A stretch of 51,881 nt of DNA from Planctomycetota bacterium (lineage in GTDB: Bacteria; Planctomycetota; Planctomycetia; Pirellulales; Pirellulaceae), in the NCBI GenBank assembly GCA_027622275.1, contig JAQBZB010000024.1:1-51881 (forward strand). The letters are read 5' to 3'. Positions 27,439 to 35,235 of this stretch are shown here, one piece after another. Below the pieces are notes generated by a model that worked only from the letters and a program-made list of their open reading frames with translations, ran no database searches and was not told the origin of the DNA. The position numbers were made by a program, and so were the translations under genes. Each line of letters opens with the position of its first letter. Position 1 is the stretch's first letter.

Positions 27439-28542
27439 TTAGGCAATCTGCCGCCACTCACATTGCCCACTGCCGACGGTTACTAGTTCCGAGGAACCGG
27501 CCCGCTCACCAGGCGAAACTAGCAACGCGCCGATCTCGGGCCGCGACTCGCAAAACTCGATGCTCGCTTCCAGACCCATGACGAAGAATGCCGTTGCCAG
27601 CGCATCGGCCTGAGCTGCGGTTGGAGCAAGCACCGTTGCGGACAGCAGCGCGCCGGCCGGTTGTCCCGTGCGTGGATCGAGGACGTGCCCGTACCTCTTG
27701 CCGCCGAAATGAAAGAATTGGTTTCCCGAACCTGATGTGCCGAGCGCGCGATCACGAAGATGGATTTCGGCGAGCCGCTGATCCGGCTTCAAAGGATGAC
27801 GAAGCGCCACGGTCCAGCTTGGTTCAACTTCGGAAACTCCCGCCCGGCGACCTCGTGCCAACATGCTGCTTTGCCCGCCATGGATCAAGAAGTTGTCGAC
27901 ACCCGCCGCGACAAGATGCTCGCCGCAACGATCCAAGGCGTAGCCCTTGCCGATTGCGCCTAGATTGATTTCGACTCCATCGCGCGCGAATTGAATGGTT
28001 TGAGCTGCGGTGTCGAGTCGTATCTGGTGCGAGCCACGCTGCGTCAGAGCCTGCTGGATGTCGGCTTCCGCCGGCAATTTGCCTTCGCGGCGATGGAATC
28101 CCCAGAGTTTCCAGAGCGGCGCGGCGGTGATATCGAACGCTCCTTGTGTCTGTTCGGAGAGTGAGATCGCTTCGGCCAGCAATTGGAATAAACGCTGCTC
28201 AACAACAACGGGTGATGTTGCCGCCATACGATTGATGCGCGTCAGCTCGCTCGTGTCGCGAAACCAAGAGAGCTGTTCTTCCAGGCGCTCGATCAGATCC
28301 ATCGCATCGAGAGCAGCTTCTGTGGCTCCCGGGTGCTGACCCGCATTCAACAGGATCTGAAACTCGCAGGCCATCGCCGTGCGATCGATTTGTATCAGAT
28401 AGGTCTCAGCTTCGCCGTGACTCAATTCACTTCGATAGTCCAGTGGGCGAGACGGCGCATCCGCGGCGAGATTTGAAACTGCATCCAGAGCAGCTTGCCC
28501 GGTGAGGAACTGTCGGCGATTGGATTGGGGTTTGGCGGCCAT
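27439..28542 (-). CDS. apbE: FAD:protein FMN transferase (ApbE)
   Basis: 367 residues. The N-terminus has a Tat-like SNRRQFLTGQAALD stretch, so export is likely. ApbE motifs are visible: the lead AMACEFQILL, then LSWFRDTSELTRIN, FDITAAPLWKLWGF, the GAIGKGYALDR segment and the C-terminal HVLDPRTGQP and TAAQADALATAFF blocks. The enzyme attaches FMN to Thr/Ser of periplasmic flavoproteins (RnfG/NqrC type). No Rnf or Nqr gene is present here, so its target is elsewhere. It lies 16 bp upstream of nothing in its own direction and 17 bp downstream of rpoN; both are minus-strand. Confidence 0.92.
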   Translation of the reverse strand: MAAKPQSNRRQFLTGQAALDAVSNLAADAPSRPLDYRSELSHGEAETYLIQIDRTAMACEFQILLNAGQHPGATEAALDAMDLIERLEEQLSWFRDTSELTRINRMAATSPVVVEQRLFQLLAEAISLSEQTQGAFDITAAPLWKLWGFHRREGKLPAEADIQQALTQRGSHQIRLDTAAQTIQFARDGVEINLGAIGKGYALDRCGEHLVAAGVDNFLIHGGQSSMLARGRRAGVSEVEPSWTVALRHPLKPDQRLAEIHLRDRALGTSGSGNQFFHFGGKRYGHVLDPRTGQPAGALLSATVLAPTAAQADALATAFFVMGLEASIEFCESRPEIGALLVSPGERAGSSELVTVGSGQCEWRQIA

Positions 28543-28558
28543 GACTCGATTATAGCCG

Positions 28559-30055
28559 CTACACCGACTTTTCCTTGGTCCAGTCGCGACGTTGACGCGA
28601 GCTGGGGATGCCCATCTTTTGTCGATACTTTGTGATTGTCCGCCGCGCGACCTTTAAGCCGTGTTTGCGGAGTTCTTCGACCAGATGGTCGTCGCTGAAC
28701 GGTGCGCTCTTATCTTCGTGGTCAACGACTTCCTGAAGCTTGATCCGAATCGCGTCCCAGGCGACTTCCTCACCATCGTCGCTGTACGTGCCCCCGACGA
28801 AGAAGCCACGTAGCGGCAAGATGCCTCGTGCCGTCTGAATCCACTTGTCGTCAACAGCCCGGCTGACCGTGGTCACATGCACGCCGACCTGATCCGCGAT
28901 CTGTTGCATCTTCAGCGGTTCGATTGCTTCGGGACCTTCATCAAGGTATCGGTGCTGATAGTCAACGATCGCTTGAGCGACCTTGGTCAGCGTCGAACGC
29001 CGCTGGTTGATGGATTCGATCAGCCATTGCGCGGCATTGATCTTGCGTTTAATGAACTCTCGCTCGTCCGCGGTGGCCGTTCCAGAAGAGAGTCGCTGGC
29101 GATAGTACTCGCTGATATACAGTTGCGGTGTTCGATCGTCATCCATCACCACCTTGTACGATCCGTCGTCATGCTGTTCGAGACGCACATCCGCCGTGAC
29201 GGTCGGTACAAAGGCTTCGGCAAATACGGCACCGGGCTTCGGGTTCAGCTTGCGGAGTTGCCCCCACGCCTCTTGGATTTGATCGATCGTATATCCGGTT
29301 GCCTTCTGGACCGCGGGCAAGCGATTGTCCCGCAAGTCTTCCAGATGCGCAGTGATGAGCGTCCGTAGCTCTTCATAGAATGGCATGTCAGGCCGCAACT
29401 GTGCCAACAGGCACTCTTTTAGATCACGGGCTGCGATACCTGGCGGATCAAGTTGTTGGACGATTTGCAGCGCCAGCTCGGCGAGTTCAAGTTGCTCCGC
29501 ACCAGCCGACGGCGGCAGCAGGTCTTGAAGTGACGATCGGAAGTAACCGCCATCGCGTGGGTCCAGCGTCGAAACGATCCGTTCGGCCAACCGTTCGATC
29601 TCCGGATTCAGCTCCAACTCGCCGAGCTGATGATTGAGATAATCGTGTAGCGACTCGGGGCGTTCGGCTATATTGGCGATCGCGTCGTGCTTGCGATCGG
29701 AATCCTCGGCGATGCGGTTTGCAGAAGAACGGGTCCTCTCGTCGAAGTAGTCGGGGACTTCTCGGTCGAGGTCCAGCAGTCGCTCGAAATCGTCCGTGTT
29801 GTCTCCCTTGTCATCGACGACCATCTCCTTCTCGGAGTCGGCCGGGGCGTCGGGATTCTCGCGTTCCGCTTCTTCGCCGGGATCATTCTCGTCGGACTCG
29901 AGCATTTCAAGAACGGGGTTCTCACTTAGCTCTTGCTCGATTCGCTCCAATAAAGCCAACATCGGCAGCTGCAGGATCTCCATGGACTGGATCATCCGCG
30001 GCGCCATGATTTGCTTCTGGACTTGCCGTTGCTCTAAGCCGAATGAAAGCCGCAT
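28559..30055 (-). CDS. rpoN: RNA polymerase sigma-54 factor
   Basis: 498 residues. Region I (MRLSFGLEQRQVQKQIMAPR, Gln-rich, with IQSMEILQLPM), an acidic region II (about 50-105), the core-binding domain, the helix-turn-helix segment and the C-terminal RpoN box ARRTITKYRQKMG are all present in order. Sigma-54 directs enhancer-dependent transcription from -24/-12 promoters and needs AAA+ activators. I found no clear -24/-12 promoter in this window. The start is ATG 30055; recR lies upstream on the same strand, 140 bp away. Confidence 0.96.
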   Translation of the reverse strand: MRLSFGLEQRQVQKQIMAPRMIQSMEILQLPMLALLERIEQELSENPVLEMLESDENDPGEEAERENPDAPADSEKEMVVDDKGDNTDDFERLLDLDREVPDYFDERTRSSANRIAEDSDRKHDAIANIAERPESLHDYLNHQLGELELNPEIERLAERIVSTLDPRDGGYFRSSLQDLLPPSAGAEQLELAELALQIVQQLDPPGIAARDLKECLLAQLRPDMPFYEELRTLITAHLEDLRDNRLPAVQKATGYTIDQIQEAWGQLRKLNPKPGAVFAEAFVPTVTADVRLEQHDDGSYKVVMDDDRTPQLYISEYYRQRLSSGTATADEREFIKRKINAAQWLIESINQRRSTLTKVAQAIVDYQHRYLDEGPEAIEPLKMQQIADQVGVHVTTVSRAVDDKWIQTARGILPLRGFFVGGTYSDDGEEVAWDAIRIKLQEVVDHEDKSAPFSDDHLVEELRKHGLKVARRTITKYRQKMGIPSSRQRRDWTKEKSV

Positions 30056-30195
30056 TGGGAAACCTGTTGTTACCGGGACTGAATCACTGTCGAGATGCTG
30101 ACTCGATCAGTTCAATCTTACGTTTGTTTCTCGATGATCGTTGTGTTTTGTGAGGTTACTTCTCGCGTTGGTTGTTTTATCGCGGGTGACAAACT

Positions 30196-30795
30196 CTAAA
30201 ACTTTTGCCGTCCCGAAAGGGCGTCGGCCAGGATCTCTTTGTTGGTGTATTCAAGAATGCTGCCGGTTGTAATGCCGCGGGCTAACCGTGTCATGCTCAC
30301 CGGATACTCCGCTAACGCATTCGAAATGTGAAGCGCCGTTCCGTCACCCTCGACCGTTGGATTCGTGGCCATGATCACCTCGCGGAAATCGCCAGTCCGC
30401 ACCCGCTCGACCAGCTGCTCGATGGTCAGCTGGTCTGGACTAATTCCGTCAAGCGGCGCAATCCGACCGAGCAGCACATGGTACAAACCGCGGAAGACAG
30501 CAGCTTGCTCCAACGCCATTACGTCGCGCGGTTGCTCGACGATGCAAAGTTGGGTTCGATCCCGTTTGGGATCGCGACAAACTGTACACAGCTCACCTTC
30601 GGACAGGTTAAAGCACGTCTTACAGTAGCGAACGTTTTCCCGCACGTCGCGAATCGCGTCAGCGAGTCCTAGCGCTTCGCTCTTGTGAACACGCAGCAGG
30701 TGATAGGCGAGCCGCTCCGCCGACTTTCGCCCGATACCAGGCAATTTGGCGAATTCGTCGATGACTCGTGCAACGGATTCCGTTAACTGTGCCAT
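30196..30795 (-). CDS. recR: Recombination mediator RecR
   Basis: 199 residues, the standard length. The helix-hairpin-helix (FAKLPGIGRKSAERLAYHL), the four-Cys zinc finger (CKTCFNLSEGELCTVC), the Toprim domain (LCIVEQPRDVMALE) and the C-terminal GITTGSILEYTNKEIL block are intact. RecR works with RecO/RecF to load RecA on gapped DNA. It is the third gene of the dnaX-ybaB-recR operon, 41 bp after ybaB. Confidence 0.96.
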   Translation of the reverse strand: MAQLTESVARVIDEFAKLPGIGRKSAERLAYHLLRVHKSEALGLADAIRDVRENVRYCKTCFNLSEGELCTVCRDPKRDRTQLCIVEQPRDVMALEQAAVFRGLYHVLLGRIAPLDGISPDQLTIEQLVERVRTGDFREVIMATNPTVEGDGTALHISNALAEYPVSMTRLARGITTGSILEYTNKEILADALSGRQKF

Positions 30796-30836
30796 CTTGA
30801 GCCGTCATCGCCTCTTGGAAGTAGAACCTGAGCGGG

Positions 30837-31187
30837 CTACGCGCCACCGCCCGTGAATTTGGAAATTGCTTCATCCAACCCAGGGAGATTCAGGTCGCCC
30901 GTGACCGATTGCATCATCTCCACGTGCAGTTCTTTTGCTTTGGCGGCAACCTGATTCAGCGCGGCGGGAAGCAAATCCTCAATCATCTCCAAGTCGCCCG
31001 CAAGGGCCGGGTCGATCTTGACTTTCAGCACTTCGCCTTGGCCGTTGGCTTCGACTTCAATCATCCCACCCCCGGCGCTTCCCGTGACCCGCTTGGATTT
31101 CAGCTGGGCCGCGATTTCCTGCATCTTGCCGCCCATTTGTTGAGCCTGGCGCAGCATGGAAGCCATATTGCCGAGTTCTTTGAACAT
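30837..31187 (-). CDS. ybaB: YbaB/EbfC nucleoid-associated protein
   Basis: 116 residues. A coiled helical N-terminus (ASMLRQAQQMGGKMQEIAAQL) is followed by VEANGQGEVLKVKIDP and the C-terminal helix, the layout of YbaB/EbfC dimeric DNA-binding proteins. It lies between dnaX (27 bp upstream) and recR, the classical conserved order, and may affect chromosome structure or recombination. Confidence 0.93.
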   Translation of the reverse strand: MFKELGNMASMLRQAQQMGGKMQEIAAQLKSKRVTGSAGGGMIEVEANGQGEVLKVKIDPALAGDLEMIEDLLPAALNQVAAKAKELHVEMMQSVTGDLNLPGLDEAISKFTGGGA

Positions 31188-31214
31188 GGGTCTTCTCGCT
31201 CTCGGTTGGATCTG

Positions 31215-32879
31215 TCATTCGGGACGTGGTTCCTCGAGACGCGTGATCTCCGCCTCGAACATGTCAATGGCTTGCTTGACGAGCGGATGCTTCTCGAAGT
31301 CTCGCATTCTCTGTCGCAACGGTGGCCGAGGTTGCGGACGGGAAGAGCCACTCGACTCATCTCGTCGGACCTCGAAATCTACTTGGATTCGTTGGCCGGT
31401 GACTTGCTGCAAAGCCTGTTCGATTCGAGCCTTACGTTCAGGCTTTTCACACGACTCTTTCTGAAGAGTATAGCTCGCCTTGAAGCTTGCCACCAGTCGG
31501 TTTGGCGCGGAAATTGCTACTTGGTCGCAAAACGCGGCATAGTCGGCTGTCATATCTTCAATTTGGGCAATGGCTTGCTTCCAAATCGAACTTGCGGAAT
31601 CCGATGTGATTTCGACGGCTGGACGGTTTGCGACAGTCACCGGGGAAGCCGTATCAGAGATTTTTTCCGTTTTTTTTTCCGCAACCGGAGCCCGAGAAGG
31701 TGCTGGTTTCACTGGGGCAGATCGAACGGGTGACGGAGCGACACCCGATCGCAGTTGCGAAATGATGCCTGCCAAATCGTCGAGGCTTTCGAGTTGGCAG
31801 ATCCGCACCAAGGCGATCTCGAGCAGCGTCCGCGTGTGGGCACTTTGTCGCATTCGCGTGATGCTGTGATCGAGGATCTGAATCACGGCCAAGGTAGTTT
31901 CCAACCCAAGGCGTTTTCCTGCTTCGACCAACGTGGCGTAGTCATTTGCGGAGGTCTGTAGCATGAAGTCGGCTTCGCAGCCGACGAGCCCAGCCATCAT
32001 GTCGCGGAAATACCCGAGTAACTGCTCCGCCAACTGGCCAACATCAACGCCCTCCGCGACCGCCAAATCAACTGCTGCCAACGCCCCGGCCGCATCTCGA
32101 TCACTGAGCTTCGAGGCCAGCTCGGAGAGGCGTCCGCTTTGGGCAGTTCCGAGCATCGCGTGGACGTCTTCGACCGTAATCCGCGCCGTGCAGAACGATA
32201 AAAGCTGCTCCAGCAGCGATTGACTGTCTCGCATCGAACCCGCCGCCCGTCTCGCGAGCAGTTGTAACGCTTCGGTGTCGGCCTGCAAGCCTTCGGAGTC
32301 GACGATGAATTGCAACCGTTCCAGGATCGCGTTCGTCTCGACGGGAGCGAAATCAAATCGTTGGCACCGCGAGAGGACCGTGATCGGAATCTTTTCGGGG
32401 TCGGTCGTGCAAAAGAAAAACTTCACATGCTCGGGCGGTTCTTCAAGCGTCTTGAGCAACGCATTGAAGGCTGGTGTCGTCAGCATGTGAACTTCGTCGA
32501 TGATGTAAATCTTGAAACGCGATCTGCTTGGGCGAATGTTGACGTTCGAGCGAAGTTGCCGAATCTCGTCGATGCCGCGATTGCTCGCGCCGTCAATTTC
32601 GAGGACATCAACATCGTCGCCGCTGGTGATGCTTTGGCAGATGTCACACTCGCCGCACGGGGACGGCGTTGGGCCACTTTTGCAGTTGAGCGCCTTCGCA
32701 AAGATTCGGGCCGTCGAAGTCTTGCCAACACCACGGGCACCGGTGAACAGATAGGCGTGTCCCACACGGCTGGTGTTGATCGCGTTGCCAAGAGCCTGCG
32801 ACACTTGGCCCTGACCGACAAGATCCTGAAAGGATTGTGGGCGATAGCGTCGGGCGACGACGACGTACTCTTTGGTCAT
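31215..32879 (-). CDS. dnaX: DNA polymerase III gamma/tau subunit (DnaX)
   Basis: 554 residues. Clamp-loader AAA+ domain: RYRPQSFQDLVGQ, Walker A GARGVGKTS, a zinc module (CKSGPTPSPCGECDIC), Walker B IYIIDEVHML and sensor 1 FFFCTTDPEKIP. The collar (to about 370), a Pro/Ala-rich linker and a tau-like C-terminal region follow. At codons 401-403 the frame reads GAA AAA AAA with a 9-A run (31670-31678). A -1 slip there gives N-G-K-N-L then TGA, a gamma-like protein of about 408 residues. The full-length product would be tau. ATG 32879 abuts a TGACCAA heptad repeat. It heads the dnaX-ybaB-recR operon. Confidence 0.96.
   Translation of the reverse strand: MTKEYVVVARRYRPQSFQDLVGQGQVSQALGNAINTSRVGHAYLFTGARGVGKTSTARIFAKALNCKSGPTPSPCGECDICQSITSGDDVDVLEIDGASNRGIDEIRQLRSNVNIRPSRSRFKIYIIDEVHMLTTPAFNALLKTLEEPPEHVKFFFCTTDPEKIPITVLSRCQRFDFAPVETNAILERLQFIVDSEGLQADTEALQLLARRAAGSMRDSQSLLEQLLSFCTARITVEDVHAMLGTAQSGRLSELASKLSDRDAAGALAAVDLAVAEGVDVGQLAEQLLGYFRDMMAGLVGCEADFMLQTSANDYATLVEAGKRLGLETTLAVIQILDHSITRMRQSAHTRTLLEIALVRICQLESLDDLAGIISQLRSGVAPSPVRSAPVKPAPSRAPVAEKKTEKISDTASPVTVANRPAVEITSDSASSIWKQAIAQIEDMTADYAAFCDQVAISAPNRLVASFKASYTLQKESCEKPERKARIEQALQQVTGQRIQVDFEVRRDESSGSSRPQPRPPLRQRMRDFEKHPLVKQAIDMFEAEITRLEEPRPE
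31661..31679 (-). promoter_or_regulatory. Predicted dnaX slippage (A9) site
   Basis: On the coding strand the sequence is G followed by nine A (31678-31670), then CGG and six more A (31666-31661). The zero frame reads GAA AAA AAA, fitting the X XXY YYZ rule for -1 ribosomal shifting and also transcript slippage. A -1 shift, or insertion of one A, meets TGA after five codons. Upstream anti-SD and downstream stem-loop stimulators are not obvious. Confidence 0.7.
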
Positions 32880-32907
32880 TGGTCATTAGTCCTTGGTCTT
32901 TTGTCAC
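32872..32907. repeat. TGACCAA heptad repeat at dnaX start
   Basis: On the minus strand, TGACCAA-like heptads run directly into the dnaX ATG (TTGGTCA iterated on plus). The same heptad abuts the start of the M50-HlyD gene at 48521-48546. Confidence 0.6.
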
Positions 32908-32956
32908 AGGCCGGACGTCATGGGAGTCTAGCTGGCAACGAGTGACGCCTCCGGCT

Positions 32957-33060
32957 CTGCCGCCAAGCGGCTCTCGCACAAGAGTACCCCGCTTAGGGCT
33001 GCTCCGATTAAGGCCTGACCCGGTTCACGGCTCCCCCTCGCGAGAGCCGCTTGACGGCAG
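32957..33060. repeat. Large inverted repeat between dnaX and nuclease-fold gene
   Basis: Arms 32957-32977 and 33040-33060 (CTGCCGCCAAGCGGCTCTCG... paired with its complement) match at 20 of 21 positions, with a 62-nt loop. It lies downstream of the 33152-34003 gene and upstream of dnaX, where it may act as a hairpin terminator or be a dispersed palindrome of another family. Confidence 0.75.
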
Positions 33061-33151
33061 CAGCTAACGGATGGACGAAGCCTAGTTGTACGTCCTGGAG
33101 CAGCGCAGGTCAAAGGGGCTTGGCGTCAGAACTTGTTTACCGAATTCGATT

Positions 33152-34003
33152 TCAGACTCTCTGCACTTCGAAATATAACAAGGCGTGATCCGAGAAAGCC
33201 TTGGACCAAGCATCCCGTTTCGCGGTCGTCGATTCTTGTGGCCAACCGCGCAGGTCGACCGAGGCACCGCCGAATTGTTTGAACTGCAAATGGTCCGCCG
33301 CAACAACGTGATCGAGGTTACTTGGCTGAAGACTCGAGTTGCTCCCCGGCCAGAAAGTCGCTTGATCGTTCAGCCCCGAAGGAGTTCGCTTCTCAAGCAC
33401 TTTCATCTTGATGCTCGCCGCGCCTGCCCGTTTCTTCAGTCGCGTCAACTCCTCGGCCGCCGTGACGTCCTTGTTGCTGAATGTCAGGTTCATCCCCATC
33501 GTGTTTAGATCACCAAGGAAGATGTAGTTCGCATTACCACCGCCGGCCCCATTCAATACCTTCCGAAAATCCAAGGCCCTTTGCTGCATGTCGTCGCGTA
33601 AACCAAATCCCTTTGGATCTCGCATACTTTTCAGATGCAGGAATACGAGTGGATAGTGCTTGCCGGCGACCGTTAGTGTTACGAGGACACCCGGTCGCAG
33701 TGCGGCTTGCCCTGACTTGAACGCCAACTTCTGCGTGACGAAGCCGGAGAAGCCCTTCTTGATCCCGATGAGGATCTCTTGGACTTGCGGCCCTTCGGTG
33801 ACATGAAACTGGTATCCAGGCATCGCGTCGACCATCGGTTGAAAGACGATCGAGCTGCGAACTTCGTAGATCGCAACGACATCGGCTTTCTGGGCCGCGA
33901 TGAAGTCCACAATCGGTTGAATTGGTTTTTGCGGCGTCCCGTTGGCGCGAACCGCGCCGAAATGCTCGACGTTCCAAGAAGCGACCGAGAATGCCTTTGC
34001 CAT
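33152..34003 (-). CDS. Endonuclease/exonuclease/phosphatase-fold protein
   Basis: 283 residues from ATG 34003, with GAGGGTAGAGGG upstream. The EEP metal and catalytic residues line up: N11 in SWNVEHFG, E47 in AIYEVRS, D165/N167 in FLGDLNTMG and D272-H273 in FSDHALL. Family members include DNase I-like nucleases, inositol phosphatases and sphingomyelinases, so the substrate cannot be assigned. No signal peptide is seen, so a cytoplasmic enzyme is likely. The gene reads toward dnaX but is separated by a large inverted repeat. Confidence 0.82.
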   Translation of the reverse strand: MAKAFSVASWNVEHFGAVRANGTPQKPIQPIVDFIAAQKADVVAIYEVRSSIVFQPMVDAMPGYQFHVTEGPQVQEILIGIKKGFSGFVTQKLAFKSGQAALRPGVLVTLTVAGKHYPLVFLHLKSMRDPKGFGLRDDMQQRALDFRKVLNGAGGGNANYIFLGDLNTMGMNLTFSNKDVTAAEELTRLKKRAGAASIKMKVLEKRTPSGLNDQATFWPGSNSSLQPSNLDHVVAADHLQFKQFGGASVDLRGWPQESTTAKRDAWSKAFSDHALLYFEVQRV

Positions 34004-34114
34004 CCCTCTACCCTCCATCAAGAATAAGAAACCGCCCAAAACATTCTTGAGCAAGAATGCGGATTCTACCGCTGCGAAGAACCGATTGCAAACAGATGCT
34101 TGGCGGCGAGGAAG

Positions 34115-34741
34115 TCAGCCGGCGATGTCTCGCAGAAGGTCTTTGCGCCGAGCCGTTTCGTAGCTCTTCTGTAACGCTTTCTTGAAGTCGGCAACCGTAT
34201 AGATCTTCTCGGTCGCCTTGTCGTAGTCCTTGACGCGCCGCGTCTTGCCCGACCGGTCTTTCGGGAGGAAGTCCTCTAAGTCAGGCACGCCTGGCTGCGT
34301 CTTGTATTTCGCGAACCGCGCGGCGTTAGGAAGCTTAACGAGGTCCGAAAGCAATCGCTGGCCACCCGGTTCCCGTGCAATTCGATCGAGACGATCGTAG
34401 ATGAGCTTGTCGTTGGCGACTTGGCCCATGAACTTGGATCCATCTGGACCGCGAAGAATTCGAAGCAACGGATCGTTGTCCGACAGTAACTTCTTCAGGA
34501 TCTCGTCGCGGTCCTCGACTTTCCAGCCGGAGGCCTCGAATTTCGAGAACAGAGGACGCACTTCGTTCTGAGAAATGATGTCACCAGTTCGCAGTTGTGG
34601 ATTCTCCGCGAAATGCTGATCGACGACTGCCTGGATCTCGGCCAAGGAAGGGAATGCTCGCGGGTCTTCGGCATGTAAGCTACGCGAGCCTTGCACGAGG
34701 CAGAGGAAACCGACCAACGACCCCATCAATCGCAATCGCAT
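34115..34741 (-). CDS. Secreted protein of unknown function
   Basis: 208 residues from ATG 34741, chosen for its signal peptide (MRLRLMGSLVGFLCLVQGSRSLHA) and GGAGA site; the longer frame from 34807 lacks both. The mature part is helical and basic toward the end (DFLPKDRSGKTRRVKDYDKATEKIYTVADFKKAL). I do not recognise a domain. No near neighbour suggests a function. Confidence 0.62.
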   Translation of the reverse strand: MRLRLMGSLVGFLCLVQGSRSLHAEDPRAFPSLAEIQAVVDQHFAENPQLRTGDIISQNEVRPLFSKFEASGWKVEDRDEILKKLLSDNDPLLRILRGPDGSKFMGQVANDKLIYDRLDRIAREPGGQRLLSDLVKLPNAARFAKYKTQPGVPDLEDFLPKDRSGKTRRVKDYDKATEKIYTVADFKKALQKSYETARRKDLLRDIAG

Positions 34742-35016
34742 CTGACATTCTCCGCTCACCTGGCTGAAGTCGAGACTCACTCGACCTCTATGAACAATTT
34801 CGACCATGCAACGGTCACGACTGTACCGAATTTAAGGTGGCTGCTGAATCGCCATAAGTGTTGTCTGAGTAGTTACTTGTGTAATGTTGACAAGGCGGTT
34901 GGTGGCGGTGGTCTGTGTGCGATGCCGGAAATTTCTTGCATTCAACGCGGCACTTCTTTACATTAGCTCACTCGAACGTATTCTTTTCTGTGGCTCGCGG
35001 TGTAGGAGATACCGAG

Positions 35017-35235
35017 ATGTCTGCCACTTATTTTGCACAAGAGTGTCCGTCTTGCGGACGTCACCTTAAAGTTCGGATCGAGTATTTGGGCAAAGCCGTA
35101 GCGTGTCAGCATTGCCAACGTCGATTCGATGCCATGATCGTACCGGCACAAAGCGATTCGAGTGAAGATCTGTTAAATCGCGCCGATCAGCTTTTGGCGA
35201 CGGTCGCGATGGGATCCAGATCGCTCCCTCGCTAA
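35017..35235 (+). CDS. Small zinc-ribbon protein
   Basis: 72 residues from ATG 35017, with TAGGAGAT upstream. A four-Cys ribbon (CPSCGRHL, then CQHCQRRF about 20 residues later) matches the small regulators common in planctomycetes. A short C-terminal helix (SSEDLLNRADQLLATVA) may mediate dimerisation or protein binding. The frame begins earlier at 34915, but the upstream residues are not conserved-looking. Its last bases overlap the aroA stop tail to tail. Function is unknown; DNA, RNA or protein binding is possible. Confidence 0.75.
   Translation: MSATYFAQECPSCGRHLKVRIEYLGKAVACQHCQRRFDAMIVPAQSDSSEDLLNRADQLLATVAMGSRSLPR

Noticed and set aside
31661-31679. A9/A6 run as a sequencing error in dnaX
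   Set aside because: The full-length frame is intact with nine As, and the -1 product ends exactly where gamma should, so a programmed site is the better reading.
32872-32907. Tandem heptads as a minisatellite or CRISPR
   Set aside because: Only a few imperfect 7-mers, no spacers.
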